Source: Pseudofrankia asymbiotica
GTDB taxonomy: Bacteria; Actinomycetota; Actinomycetes; Frankiales; Frankiaceae
Length of the DNA: 5,312 nucleotides
Direction: 5' to 3'
NCBI RefSeq assembly: GCF_001983105.1
Contig: NZ_MOMC01000139.1
Span: forward strand, 1,415-6,726
Of this stretch, positions 1 through 5,227 are shown one piece after another. The position numbers were made by a program, and so were the translations under genes. The notes beneath the pieces were generated by a model. It saw only the letters and a list, made by a program, of their open reading frames with translations, did no database searches and had not been told where the DNA came from. The number at the start of each line of letters is the position of its first letter. The stretch's first letter is position 1.

Positions 1-926
1 GTCACCCGGACGACGTTGGTGTAGGGCGCCTGCGCGGTCAGGCTGGAACCCGCGGTGTAGGCGAAGATCCGCAGCGCCCGCGACTGGACCGCGGCCTGGT
101 AGCGCCGCTCCAGCAGGTCCGACCACAGCGCGCGGGCGGCGCGGAACTTGGCGATCTCCTCCAGCAGGTCCATGCCCGCCGAGAGGAACATGAACAGCTT
201 CCCCGCGAACGCGTCGATGTCGACGCCGCGGCGGACCAGCTCGTCGAGGTAGGCGATCGAGTTCGCGAGCGTGATCGACAGCTCCTGGACGGCCGTCGCG
301 CCCGACTCGCGGATGTGGTAGCCGCTCAGCGTCAGGGGCGTCCACGCCGGCAGGTACTTCGCGGCGTACTCGACCGAGTCGGCGGTCAGTCGAAGGCCCA
401 CCTCGGGGGGGAAGATCTGCGTACCGCGGGCGATGTACTCCTTGAGTACGTCGTTCTGGATGAGGATCGCGATGCTGTTGGGATCGCCGCCCTGCTTCTC
501 GGCGAGCGCGACGATGAACGCCAGCCACAGCGGCCCGATCGAGTTGGCCGTGGTGCGGATCTGGCGCACCGCGTCGAACGGGATGCCCTTGAAAAGGGCC
601 TCGATGTCGGCGAGGGAGTCGATGGCGACCCCGACCCGCCCGACCTCGCCGAGCGCGCGTGGGTCGTCGGAGTCCAGCCCCAGCTGGGTGGGCAGGTCCA
701 GCGCGACCGAGAAGCCGGTCTGGCCGGCGTCGAGCAGCTGGCGGAAGCGCCGGTTGGTCTCCTCGGCAGACCCGAAGCCGCCGTACTGGCCCATCACCCA
801 TGGGCGCTCGGCGTACATCCGTGGCTCGATGCCGCGCCGGAACGGGGCCGTGCCGGGGCGCTCGCCGTCGCCCTCGGCCGGGTAGCAGTCCGCGAGCGGG
901 ATGCCTGACCGCGTGGTTCCTGCCAT
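1..926 (-). CDS. Acyl-CoA mutase large subunit (methylmalonyl-CoA mutase family), C-terminus cut off by window edge
   Basis: This is the first 308 residues of a cytoplasmic coenzyme-B12-dependent mutase, which rearranges the carbon skeleton of an acyl-CoA by radical chemistry. Family landmarks occur in order: RPW at 41-43, QYGGF at 47-51, SVALDLP near 74-80, IQNDVLKEY near 155-163, IFPPE near 170-174, and SGYHIRESGAT around His204. From my recollection of Propionibacterium MutB, Tyr48, Arg167 and His204 align with Tyr89, Arg207 and His244; the first two contact the substrate carboxylate. Keeping both argues for a dicarboxylic, methylmalonyl-like substrate rather than isobutyryl- or 2-hydroxyisobutyryl-CoA. 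Oddly, Gly46 sits where MutB has a CoA-contacting Arg, and the region around 122-127 is divergent. The N-terminus is about 40 residues shorter than MutB. The B12-binding domain would lie beyond the left edge or in a separate small subunit. ATG at 924-926 is the only plausible start; the upstream frame has no start codon and only a weak GGA-type ribosome site. Family assignment is firm; the substrate is open. Confidence 0.93.
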   Translation of the reverse strand, partial: MAGTTRSGIPLADCYPAEGDGERPGTAPFRRGIEPRMYAERPWVMGQYGGFGSAEETNRRFRQLLDAGQTGFSVALDLPTQLGLDSDDPRALGEVGRVGVAIDSLADIEALFKGIPFDAVRQIRTTANSIGPLWLAFIVALAEKQGGDPNSIAILIQNDVLKEYIARGTQIFPPEVGLRLTADSVEYAAKYLPAWTPLTLSGYHIRESGATAVQELSITLANSIAYLDELVRRGVDIDAFAGKLFMFLSAGMDLLEEIAKFRAARALWSDLLERRYQAAVQSRALRIFAYTAGSSLTAQAPYTNVVRV

Positions 927-952
927 GTGTCCGTCCGTTCGTGAGCGGCCGC

Positions 953-968
953 GCCGGGGAGGCCCGGC
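953..968 (-). repeat. GC-rich hairpin in the mutase leader
   Basis: A perfect 6-bp stem, GCCGGG pairing with CCCGGC around a 4-nt loop, lies 27 bp before the mutase start and downstream of the predicted promoter. It could be a weak terminator for read-through from the thiolase, or leader RNA structure. No T-run follows it. In DNA this GC-rich, such stems also arise by chance, so its role is uncertain. Confidence 0.3.
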
Positions 969-1015
969 CGGGAGGCCCCGCGACTGCTGTCTCCCAGCCA
1001 CACGGCCTGTCGAAG

Positions 1016-1044
1016 ATTGTATCCTGGATCCGAGATGATGTAAG
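1016..1044 (-). promoter_or_regulatory. Predicted sigma70-type promoter for the mutase gene
   Basis: Read on the minus strand, CTTACA (1039-1044, 4 of 6 matches to TTGACA) is followed by a 17-bp spacer and TACAAT (1016-1021, 5 of 6 matches to TATAAT). Transcription would start near 1009, giving a leader of about 83 nt. The -10 is clearly AT-richer than its surroundings. The shared operator at 1019-1031 overlaps the -10 and the adjoining spacer. No transcription data support this; it rests on consensus match and position. Confidence 0.55.
1019..1031. promoter_or_regulatory. Operator copy A (GNATCCWGGATNC)
   Basis: The sequence is a near-palindrome centred on T1025: ATCC and GGAT arms flank one central base, and an outer G/C pair lies one base further out. 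The core ATCCWGGAT is shared with copies at 2655-2667 and 2784-2796. By eye I find no other copy of the core in the window. It overlaps the predicted -10 of the mutase promoter, a position typical for repression. The binding protein is not encoded here; a dimeric helix-turn-helix regulator is inferred. Confidence 0.6.
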
Positions 1045-1053
1045 GGGGAGTGG

Positions 1054-2211
1054 TCAGCCGCCCAGCAGGTGGACGGCGCTGCTCGCGACGTCTCCGTCGA
1101 AGAAGCCGCCCGCGCAGTGCGTCAGGCCGACCCGCGCCCCCTCCACCTGCCTGGAGCCGGCCTCGCCCCGCAGCTGGGTCACGATCTCGTGCACCTGGGC
1201 GATGCCGGTCGCGCCGAGCGGGTGGCCCTTGGACATGAGGCCGCCGCTGGTGGACACCGGGATCTGGCCGCCGATGGCGGTGCGGCCCTCGTCGACGAAC
1301 CGTGCCCCCTCGCCGACCGGGCACAGCCCCAGGTCCTCGTAGTGGATGATCTCGGTGACGGTGAAGGCGTCGTGGACCTCGGCGACGTCGACGTCGGACG
1401 GCCCGATCCCGGCCTGCTCGTACGCGGCGGCGGCCGTCCGCCTGTCCACCTCGAAGTGGCCGTCGCGGACGGGGGAGCCGAACCCGGACAGCAGGCTCGT
1501 CGCCCGCACGCGGACCAGGCGGGAGCGGCCGATCCGGGCCGCGACCGCGTCGGACACCAGGACGGCCGCCGCGGCGCCGTCGCCGGTCGGGCAGCAGGAC
1601 AGCAGGGTCAGCGGGTCGGCGATCATCCGCGACCCCAGCACCTGCTCGACCGTCACCGGTTCCCGGTACTGGGCATACGGGTTGTGCTTGGCGTGGTCGC
1701 GGTTCTTCACGGCCACCCGGGCCAGCGACTCGGGGGTGGCGCCGGTCCGGCTCATGTAGGTCTTCGCGACCAGGGCGAAGAACGCGGGCGGGGTGAACCC
1801 GAACTCGCCCTCGAACTCCATGCCGTCGGAGGTGAGCGGCCTGCCCTTCTCGGCCCGGGCCGAGAGCTTCTCGACGCCGAGCGCGAGCGCGACATCGACC
1901 AGGCCGGACTTCACCGCGATGACGGCCTCGCGGAACGCGCTCGAGCCCGACGCACAGAAGTTGCCGACCCCGGTCACCGGGATGCCCCGGATCCCCACCT
2001 GGCCGAGCACGAGCTGGCCGACCCCGTTCTCCCGGCCGTGCAGCTGGCCGGTCCGGGCGTGTCCCGCGTAGGCCGCGTGCACCTGGCCTGGCTCGACGGC
2101 GGCGTCGTCGAGCGCGGCGAGCACCGCCGTGGCGCCGAGGTCGGCGATGCTCGTGTCGGCGAACTTCCCGAACGGCGTCATGCCGACGCCGGCCACCCAG
2201 ACGTCGGTCAT
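1054..2211 (-). CDS. SCP2-type thiolase / lipid-transfer-protein-like acyl-CoA acyltransferase
   Basis: This 385-residue protein is a full-length member of the thiolase superfamily, in the SCP2-thiolase/acetyl-CoA acetyltransferase branch. Such enzymes make or cleave C-C bonds on CoA thioesters in the cytoplasm, for example the last step of a beta-oxidation cycle. Visible motifs are VAGVGMTPFG at 6-15, the nucleophile Cys86 in NFCASGSSA, His280 in EVHDAF, His330 in GHPLGATG and Cys366 in HCAGGF. The full Cys/His/Cys set suggests a competent thiolase rather than only an aldolase-like Ltp. The ATG (2209-2211) overlaps the stop of the upstream DUF35 gene as ATGA and has no strong ribosome site of its own, so translation is probably coupled. 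A longer reading of this frame back to 2640 runs through the DUF35 gene and is not credible. Partnership with the DUF35 protein is inferred from this overlap and from known thiolase-DUF35 complexes. Confidence 0.93.
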   Translation of the reverse strand: MTDVWVAGVGMTPFGKFADTSIADLGATAVLAALDDAAVEPGQVHAAYAGHARTGQLHGRENGVGQLVLGQVGIRGIPVTGVGNFCASGSSAFREAVIAVKSGLVDVALALGVEKLSARAEKGRPLTSDGMEFEGEFGFTPPAFFALVAKTYMSRTGATPESLARVAVKNRDHAKHNPYAQYREPVTVEQVLGSRMIADPLTLLSCCPTGDGAAAAVLVSDAVAARIGRSRLVRVRATSLLSGFGSPVRDGHFEVDRRTAAAAYEQAGIGPSDVDVAEVHDAFTVTEIIHYEDLGLCPVGEGARFVDEGRTAIGGQIPVSTSGGLMSKGHPLGATGIAQVHEIVTQLRGEAGSRQVEGARVGLTHCAGGFFDGDVASSAVHLLGG

Positions 2212-2600
2212 GCCGCGGCCCGGTCTTCCCGAGCGGTCCGGAACACGAAGCCCGCGGCGCCGCCGCGCACCGGGCCGGGAACGGCCTCCACGGGCGTGCC
2301 CGCCGCCAGCTGGGCGGGCTCGGCCGGGTCGGCCGACAGCAGGGCGAACAGCGAGGGCCCGTCGTCCAGCGTCACCACCGCCACCGTGACCGGCTCGCCG
2401 AAGCCGGCCGGCGGGGTCGACACCCGGGCGGAGCTGACCACGCGCCCGCGCGCCGGGAGGCCGGCGGGCAGGTGGTCGCGGCCGCCGCAGGCCGGGCAGA
2501 CCCGGATGGTGGGGAAGGCGGCGGTGCCGCAGGACGCGCACCGCGTCCCGAGCAGCCTCACCCGCCCGTCGTCCACCTGGAAGAACGGACGCAGGTCCAT
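2208..2600 (-). CDS. DUF35 zinc-ribbon/OB-fold protein, thiolase partner
   Basis: This 130-residue protein has the two-part DUF35 layout. An N-terminal rubredoxin-like zinc ribbon carries Cys21, Cys24, Cys35 and Cys38 (CASC and CPAC). An OB-fold domain follows from about residue 45 to the end, with the family-typical pattern of GRVVSSARV, then GFGEPVTVAVVTLDDG, then GTPVEAV. Such proteins bind acyl-CoA and pair with thiolase-like enzymes, as in the ChsH2-Ltp2 steroid side-chain aldolase and archaeal HMG-CoA synthase complexes. Length is normal for the stand-alone family. The ATG at 2598-2600 is preceded by a very strong ribosome site. It is the first gene of the minus-strand unit, and its stop overlaps the thiolase start by 4 bp, implying production in matched amounts. 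It probably channels or holds the CoA substrate for the thiolase; the exact substrate is unknown. Confidence 0.92.
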   Translation of the reverse strand: MDLRPFFQVDDGRVRLLGTRCASCGTAAFPTIRVCPACGGRDHLPAGLPARGRVVSSARVSTPPAGFGEPVTVAVVTLDDGPSLFALLSADPAEPAQLAAGTPVEAVPGPVRGGAAGFVFRTAREDRAAA

Positions 2601-2603
2601 CTG

Positions 2604-2616
2604 ACCTCCTCCTCCT
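2604..2616 (-). promoter_or_regulatory. Strong ribosome binding site of the DUF35 gene
   Basis: On the minus strand this reads as four tandem AGG units plus T, giving GGAGG in registers 4, 7 and 10 nt before the ATG. It is the strongest Shine-Dalgarno sequence in the window and fixes the DUF35 start at 2600. Confidence 0.85.
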
Positions 2617-2654
2617 GCCGGCGGGCGCTCGCCGGGTCATGGTCCGGGATGACT

Positions 2655-2667
2655 GAATCCAGGATGT
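2655..2667. promoter_or_regulatory. Operator copy B
   Basis: The core ATCCAGGAT (2657-2665) is identical to copy C. The inner left arm is GAATCC, but the right arm ends in GT, so the outer G/C pair is lost. A TA/CT pair outside it (CT at 2653-2654, AG at 2668-2669) restores symmetry. It lies 54 bp before the DUF35 start, near the likely transcription start of that unit. It is the most degenerate of the three copies. Confidence 0.55.
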
Positions 2668-2697
2668 AGATTACGTCGCTCGGTGGTGGGCTGTGAC
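2668..2697 (-). promoter_or_regulatory. Weak candidate promoter for the DUF35-thiolase unit
   Basis: On the minus strand, GTCACA (2692-2697, 4 of 6 to the -35 consensus) is followed by an 18-bp spacer and TAATCT (2668-2673, 3 of 6 to the -10). The start would fall near 2661, inside operator B. Matches are modest and other registers are possible. The operator's presence is the better argument that a promoter is here. Confidence 0.3.
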
Positions 2698-2777
2698 GGG
2701 CGCGGGGAACTCGTCGGGAGTGGTTGCTCGCGGGCGATCGTCCCTGGCTGTCGGCCGGATGCGATCTCCAGCATTCG

Positions 2778-2806
2778 TAGACAGGATCCAGGATTCAACA
2801 AATACT
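2778..2806 (+). promoter_or_regulatory. Predicted sigma70-type promoter for the amidohydrolase gene
   Basis: TAGACA (2778-2783, 5 of 6 to TTGACA) is followed by an exact 17-bp spacer and AATACT (2801-2806, 4 of 6 to TATAAT). Initiation would be near 2813, leaving a leader of about 38 nt with the ribosome site in it. The shared operator lies wholly in the spacer. The fit of spacing and operator makes this the best promoter in the window. Confidence 0.6.
2784..2796. promoter_or_regulatory. Operator copy C
   Basis: A near-palindrome centred on A2790, with ATCC/GGAT arms and an outer G/C pair, matches the same pattern as copy A. It sits between the -35 and -10 of the amidohydrolase promoter, so a bound protein would block RNA polymerase. 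This is the classic placement for a repressor operator; the regulator itself is not in the window. Confidence 0.62.
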
Positions 2807-2838
2807 CAGCTCGTGCCAGCGTGTCGGCGAGGAGTGGT

Positions 2839-2844
2839 GAGGAG
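2839..2844 (+). promoter_or_regulatory. Ribosome binding site of the amidohydrolase
   Basis: GAGGAG ends 6 nt before ATG 2851, which selects this start over in-frame upstream candidates (GTG 2821, ATG 2683). An identical GAGGAG at 2829-2834 lies 16 nt from the ATG, too far to be the main site. Confidence 0.8.
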
Positions 2845-2850
2845 TACGGG

Positions 2851-4071
2851 ATGGACGCGATCCCCAGGCTGATCTCGGTGGACGACCACGTGATCGAGCC
2901 GGGCAACGTCTGGCAGGATCGGCTGCCCGCCCGCTACCGGGACCGCGGGCCGCGCCTCGTCCGGGTGTTCGGCCGGATCGAGCCGGCGGGCGCCGGTTAC
3001 CGGGTCGTCGAGGACGCGGACGCCCCCGGCGCGCGGTGGGCCGACGAGTGGCGCTACGACGACCTGCGCTATGTGATCCCGGCGGGCATGGCCCAGGTCC
3101 ACGCCCTGCGGGACACGCACTACCACGAGCCGGTCACCCATGACGACATGGCGCCGGGCTGCTACGACCAGGCGGCTCGGCTCGCGGACATGGACCTCAA
3201 CCACACCGAGGCGTCGCTCTGCTTCCCCACCTTCCCGCGCTTCTGCGGGCAGACCTTCCTGGAGCGGGAGGACAAGGAGCTCGCGCTGCTCTGCGTCCAG
3301 GCCTACAACGACTGGATGATCGACGAGTGGTGCGGGGGCGCCGGACGTGGCCGGCTCATCCCGTTGACGCTGATCCCGCTGTGGGACCCCGAACTCGCCG
3401 CCGCCGAGGTCCGGCGGTGCGCGGCCAAGGGCTCGCGCGCCATCCTGTTCTCCGAGTGCCCGCCCTTCCTCGGCCTGCCCAGCATCCACTCGGGCGCCTG
3501 GGACCCGGTGTGGCGGGCCTGCGAGGAGACCGAGAGCGTGGTCAACATGCACATCGGCTCGTCGTCGACCTGGCCCAACACGGGCAAGGACTCCCCGGCG
3601 CTGGTGCCGAAGTCCCTGAGCTTCCAGAACGCGCAGACGGCGTTCACCGACTGGCTGGCCTCCGGCCTGCTGGAGCGGTTCACGACGCTGCGGATCGCGC
3701 TGTCCGAGGGTCAGGTCGGGTGGATCCCGTTCCTGGCGGGCCGGCTCGACAACGAGTGGGAGCTCGCCGACCTGTTCGAGGACAACATCCGGGAACGTCT
3801 CCCGCGGCCGCCCAGCAGCTACATCCCGGGCCGGGTGTTCGGGTGCGTCTTCGACGACCTCGCCGGGCTGCGGGCGCGCGACCAGATCGGCATGAGCCAG
3901 ATCATGATCGAGACGGACTACCCGCACGGGGACACGAGCTTCCCGAACAGCCTCCAGATGGTCGAGAAGCTCGCCGCGGGCGCGGGCCTGAGCGACCGGG
4001 AGGTCTACCAGCTGGTACGCGGGAACGCCATCGCCTGCTACGGCCTCGGCAGGTTCGGCATCACGGCATAG
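2851..4071 (+). CDS. Amidohydrolase family 2 (ACMSD-like) metal-dependent hydrolase/decarboxylase
   Basis: This 406-residue protein belongs to the amidohydrolase-2 branch of the metal-dependent TIM-barrel hydrolases, which includes aminocarboxymuconate-semialdehyde decarboxylase and related decarboxylases. The first strand carries the metal motif VDDHVIEP with Asp11 and His13. Later come FPRFCGQTF, typical of the large actinobacterial subgroup, His234 in NMHIGSS, Glu286 in SEGQVGWIP, and Asp356 in ETDYPHGDTSFPNS, the expected catalytic metal-binding Asp. There is no signal peptide or membrane segment, so it is cytoplasmic. Length is normal for this subgroup. The ATG at 2851 is chosen for its ribosome site and because homologous sequence starts there; the extension back to 2683 runs through the promoter. 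It is divergent from DUF35-thiolase and shares their operator motif, so it probably acts in the same pathway, hydrolysing or decarboxylating an intermediate. The substrate cannot be told from the sequence. Confidence 0.9.
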   Translation: MDAIPRLISVDDHVIEPGNVWQDRLPARYRDRGPRLVRVFGRIEPAGAGYRVVEDADAPGARWADEWRYDDLRYVIPAGMAQVHALRDTHYHEPVTHDDMAPGCYDQAARLADMDLNHTEASLCFPTFPRFCGQTFLEREDKELALLCVQAYNDWMIDEWCGGAGRGRLIPLTLIPLWDPELAAAEVRRCAAKGSRAILFSECPPFLGLPSIHSGAWDPVWRACEETESVVNMHIGSSSTWPNTGKDSPALVPKSLSFQNAQTAFTDWLASGLLERFTTLRIALSEGQVGWIPFLAGRLDNEWELADLFEDNIRERLPRPPSSYIPGRVFGCVFDDLAGLRARDQIGMSQIMIETDYPHGDTSFPNSLQMVEKLAAGAGLSDREVYQLVRGNAIACYGLGRFGITA

Positions 4072-4103
4072 CATCCCCGGACGGCTGGCATCAGGGCGCG
4101 CCT

Positions 4104-4116
4104 ATCGAGCCTCGAT
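4104..4116 (+). repeat. Small inverted repeat after the amidohydrolase
   Basis: ATCGA and TCGAT form a perfect 5-bp stem around a 3-nt loop, 32 bp past the amidohydrolase stop. An overlapping GAGCC/GGCTC pair (4107-4111 with 4127-4131) could form an alternative longer-loop stem. This is a minor structure that may help end transcription. Confidence 0.25.
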
Positions 4117-4158
4117 GCCGGCCGGCGGCTCCGTCGCGGGCTCCGGACCGCGCCGACG

Positions 4159-4181
4159 GGTCCGTCCGCGAGGGACGGGCC
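4159..4181. terminator. Convergent-gap hairpin, likely bidirectional terminator
   Basis: A 9-bp stem (GGTCCGTCC with GGACGGGCC, one T-G wobble) closes a 5-nt loop, GCGAG. It lies between the ends of two converging genes, 87 bp past the amidohydrolase stop and 7 bp past the alcohol dehydrogenase stop. No T-run follows on either strand, which is common for actinomycete terminators. Position and stem strength support the call; function is inferred. Confidence 0.5.
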
Positions 4182-4188
4182 GAGCCCG

Positions 4189-5217
4189 TCAGGAGATCGT
4201 GATCACGGCGCGGCCGAGGACGGTGCCCGCCTCCAGCGCGGCCAGCGCCTCGCCCACCTTCTCCAGCGGGTACCGCACCGTCTCGGCGCGCAGCCCTCCC
4301 GCTCGGGCCAGGTCCAGTACGCGGCCCAGATCCTCGCGGCTGCCCGTCGAGACGCGCCGCAGCGTCACCTCGGGGCTCACCCGGGTCACCGGCGACGCCT
4401 CGAACGGCATGGAGCCGCCGCCGAGGCCGGCGACGACGATGGCGCTGCCGCGGTTGGTCACGCCCGCGGCGAGGGCCATGGTCGCGTCGGCGCCGACGAA
4501 GTCCAGGACGGCGTCCACGTCACGGCCGCCGACGAGGTCGACGACCCGGGCGGTCGTGTCGTCGCCCGCGAGGACGGTGTCGGTGGCGCCCAGGCGCCGG
4601 GCCAGGTCCAGCTTCGCCGGGTCGACGTCCACCGCGATGAGCCGCGCGCCGCTCCTGGCCGCGGCGAGGATCTGGACCGCGAGATGGCCAAGCCCACCGA
4701 TCCCGACGACGAGGCCGACGTGCCACGATCTCGGCAGCGGGAGGGCCGACGAGACCGCGTGGTACGCGGTCAGGCCCGCGTCGGTCAGCGGTGCCGCGAG
4801 AACCGGGTCGATGCCGCCGGCGCCGACCAGGTTGGCGGCCGGGACCGCCACGAAGTCCGCGAGCCCACCGTCCAGGTGTGTGCCGATGCCCCGGTAGCCG
4901 TTGCGGCACAGGTTGTCCTCACCGCGTGCGCAGGCCGCGCAGCGGCCGCAGCCGACCAGCATGTAGACCGCCGCGCTCGCGCCCGGCCGCCAGCCGGTGA
5001 CGTCCGGGGCGGTCCTCTCGACGACGCCGACCACCTCGTGACCCAGGGTCACCGGCAGGGTCTGGCGCAGAGCAGGGGGCGCCTGCCGGATGAACACGTC
5101 ACTGTGGCAGAGGCCGACCGCCCGCACGCGCAGCAGCACTTCTCCCGAGCCGAGCGGGGGTAACGGGCAGTCGACGAGTTCGGAACGTCCAGGGGAGGTG
5201 ACGCGGTAGGCGCGCAT
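4189..5217 (-). CDS. Zinc-dependent NAD alcohol dehydrogenase (medium-chain, ADH-A-like)
   Basis: This 342-residue protein is a full-length medium-chain dehydrogenase that interconverts alcohols with aldehydes or ketones in the cytoplasm. Catalytic zinc ligands are Cys37 (GLCHSD), His60 (GHE) and probably Asp146 in APLTDAGLTAYHA. Asp as third ligand matches what I recall of Rhodococcus ruber ADH-A, a secondary-alcohol enzyme. The structural zinc site is intact, with Cys90, Cys93, Cys96 and Cys104. The Rossmann motif GIGGLG is at 172-177, and Asp197 ends the second strand (IAVDVD), indicating NAD rather than NADP. The ATG at 5215-5217 has AGGAG 5 nt upstream. It converges on the amidohydrolase and shows none of the cluster's operator motif in the visible upstream sequence, so co-regulation is unproven. 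The substrate could be a secondary alcohol or a hydroxyacyl-CoA; a cyclic hydroxyacyl-CoA dehydrogenase role cannot be excluded. Confidence 0.93.
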   Translation of the reverse strand: MRAYRVTSPGRSELVDCPLPPLGSGEVLLRVRAVGLCHSDVFIRQAPPALRQTLPVTLGHEVVGVVERTAPDVTGWRPGASAAVYMLVGCGRCAACARGEDNLCRNGYRGIGTHLDGGLADFVAVPAANLVGAGGIDPVLAAPLTDAGLTAYHAVSSALPLPRSWHVGLVVGIGGLGHLAVQILAAARSGARLIAVDVDPAKLDLARRLGATDTVLAGDDTTARVVDLVGGRDVDAVLDFVGADATMALAAGVTNRGSAIVVAGLGGGSMPFEASPVTRVSPEVTLRRVSTGSREDLGRVLDLARAGGLRAETVRYPLEKVGEALAALEAGTVLGRAVITIS

Positions 5218-5222
5218 CGAAG

Positions 5223-5227
5223 CTCCT
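5223..5227 (-). promoter_or_regulatory. Ribosome binding site of the alcohol dehydrogenase
   Basis: AGGAG on the minus strand, 5 nt before ATG 5217, supports that start. The rest of the visible upstream stretch to the window edge shows no clear promoter, operator copy or credible gene. Confidence 0.75.

Larger units (their letters stand above)
927..1053 (-). promoter_or_regulatory. Thiolase-mutase intergenic leader
   Basis: This 127-bp gap separates the thiolase stop from the mutase start on the same strand. It carries its own promoter and operator (listed separately) and, by inference, an untranslated leader of about 80 nt for the mutase. It also holds a small GC-rich inverted repeat at 953-968 (GCCGGG, loop of 4, CCCGGC). 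The gap and internal promoter suggest the mutase can be transcribed apart from the thiolase, although read-through from the upstream genes is possible. Confidence 0.55.
2601..2850. promoter_or_regulatory. Divergent control region between DUF35-thiolase and amidohydrolase
   Basis: This 250-bp region lies between two divergently transcribed genes. It contains operator copies B and C, 129 bp apart centre to centre, and a good promoter towards the amidohydrolase. It also has a weaker promoter candidate towards DUF35 and both genes' ribosome sites. AT-rich patches at 2652-2674 and 2794-2806 stand out from GC-rich flanks. The stretch 2681-2770 shows nothing I recognise, and no reading frame here resembles a protein. 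Confidence 0.75.

Noticed and set aside
315..1342. Plus-strand open frames opposite the mutase and its leader
   Set aside because: They are antisense shadows of a gene with unmistakable mutase motifs on the minus strand.
1069..2604. Long plus-strand open frame opposite thiolase and DUF35
   Set aside because: It spans two real genes and their junction, and its composition (Gly, Arg, Ala, Asp, His-rich) has no recognisable domain.
2212..2640. Thiolase frame extended upstream to an ATG at 2638-2640, giving a 528-residue protein
   Set aside because: The extra part overlaps the DUF35 gene in another frame, has an Arg/Gly-rich shadow composition and starts far before the normal thiolase N-terminus (VAGVGMTPFG).
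2683..2850. Amidohydrolase start at ATG 2683
   Set aside because: It would translate through the promoter and operator C; the extension looks like no family member, and ATG 2851 has a good ribosome site.
2637..2906. 89-residue minus-strand frame across the divergent control region
   Set aside because: It covers both operators and the amidohydrolase start, with no ribosome site or family resemblance.
2806..4074. Long open frame antisense to the amidohydrolase
   Set aside because: It is a shadow caused by high GC; the plus-strand frame has clear family motifs throughout, and this one has none.
3327..4202. Open frame on the plus strand within the amidohydrolase
   Set aside because: It is an out-of-frame shadow, Arg/Pro/Gly-rich, and runs past the real stop into the terminator region.
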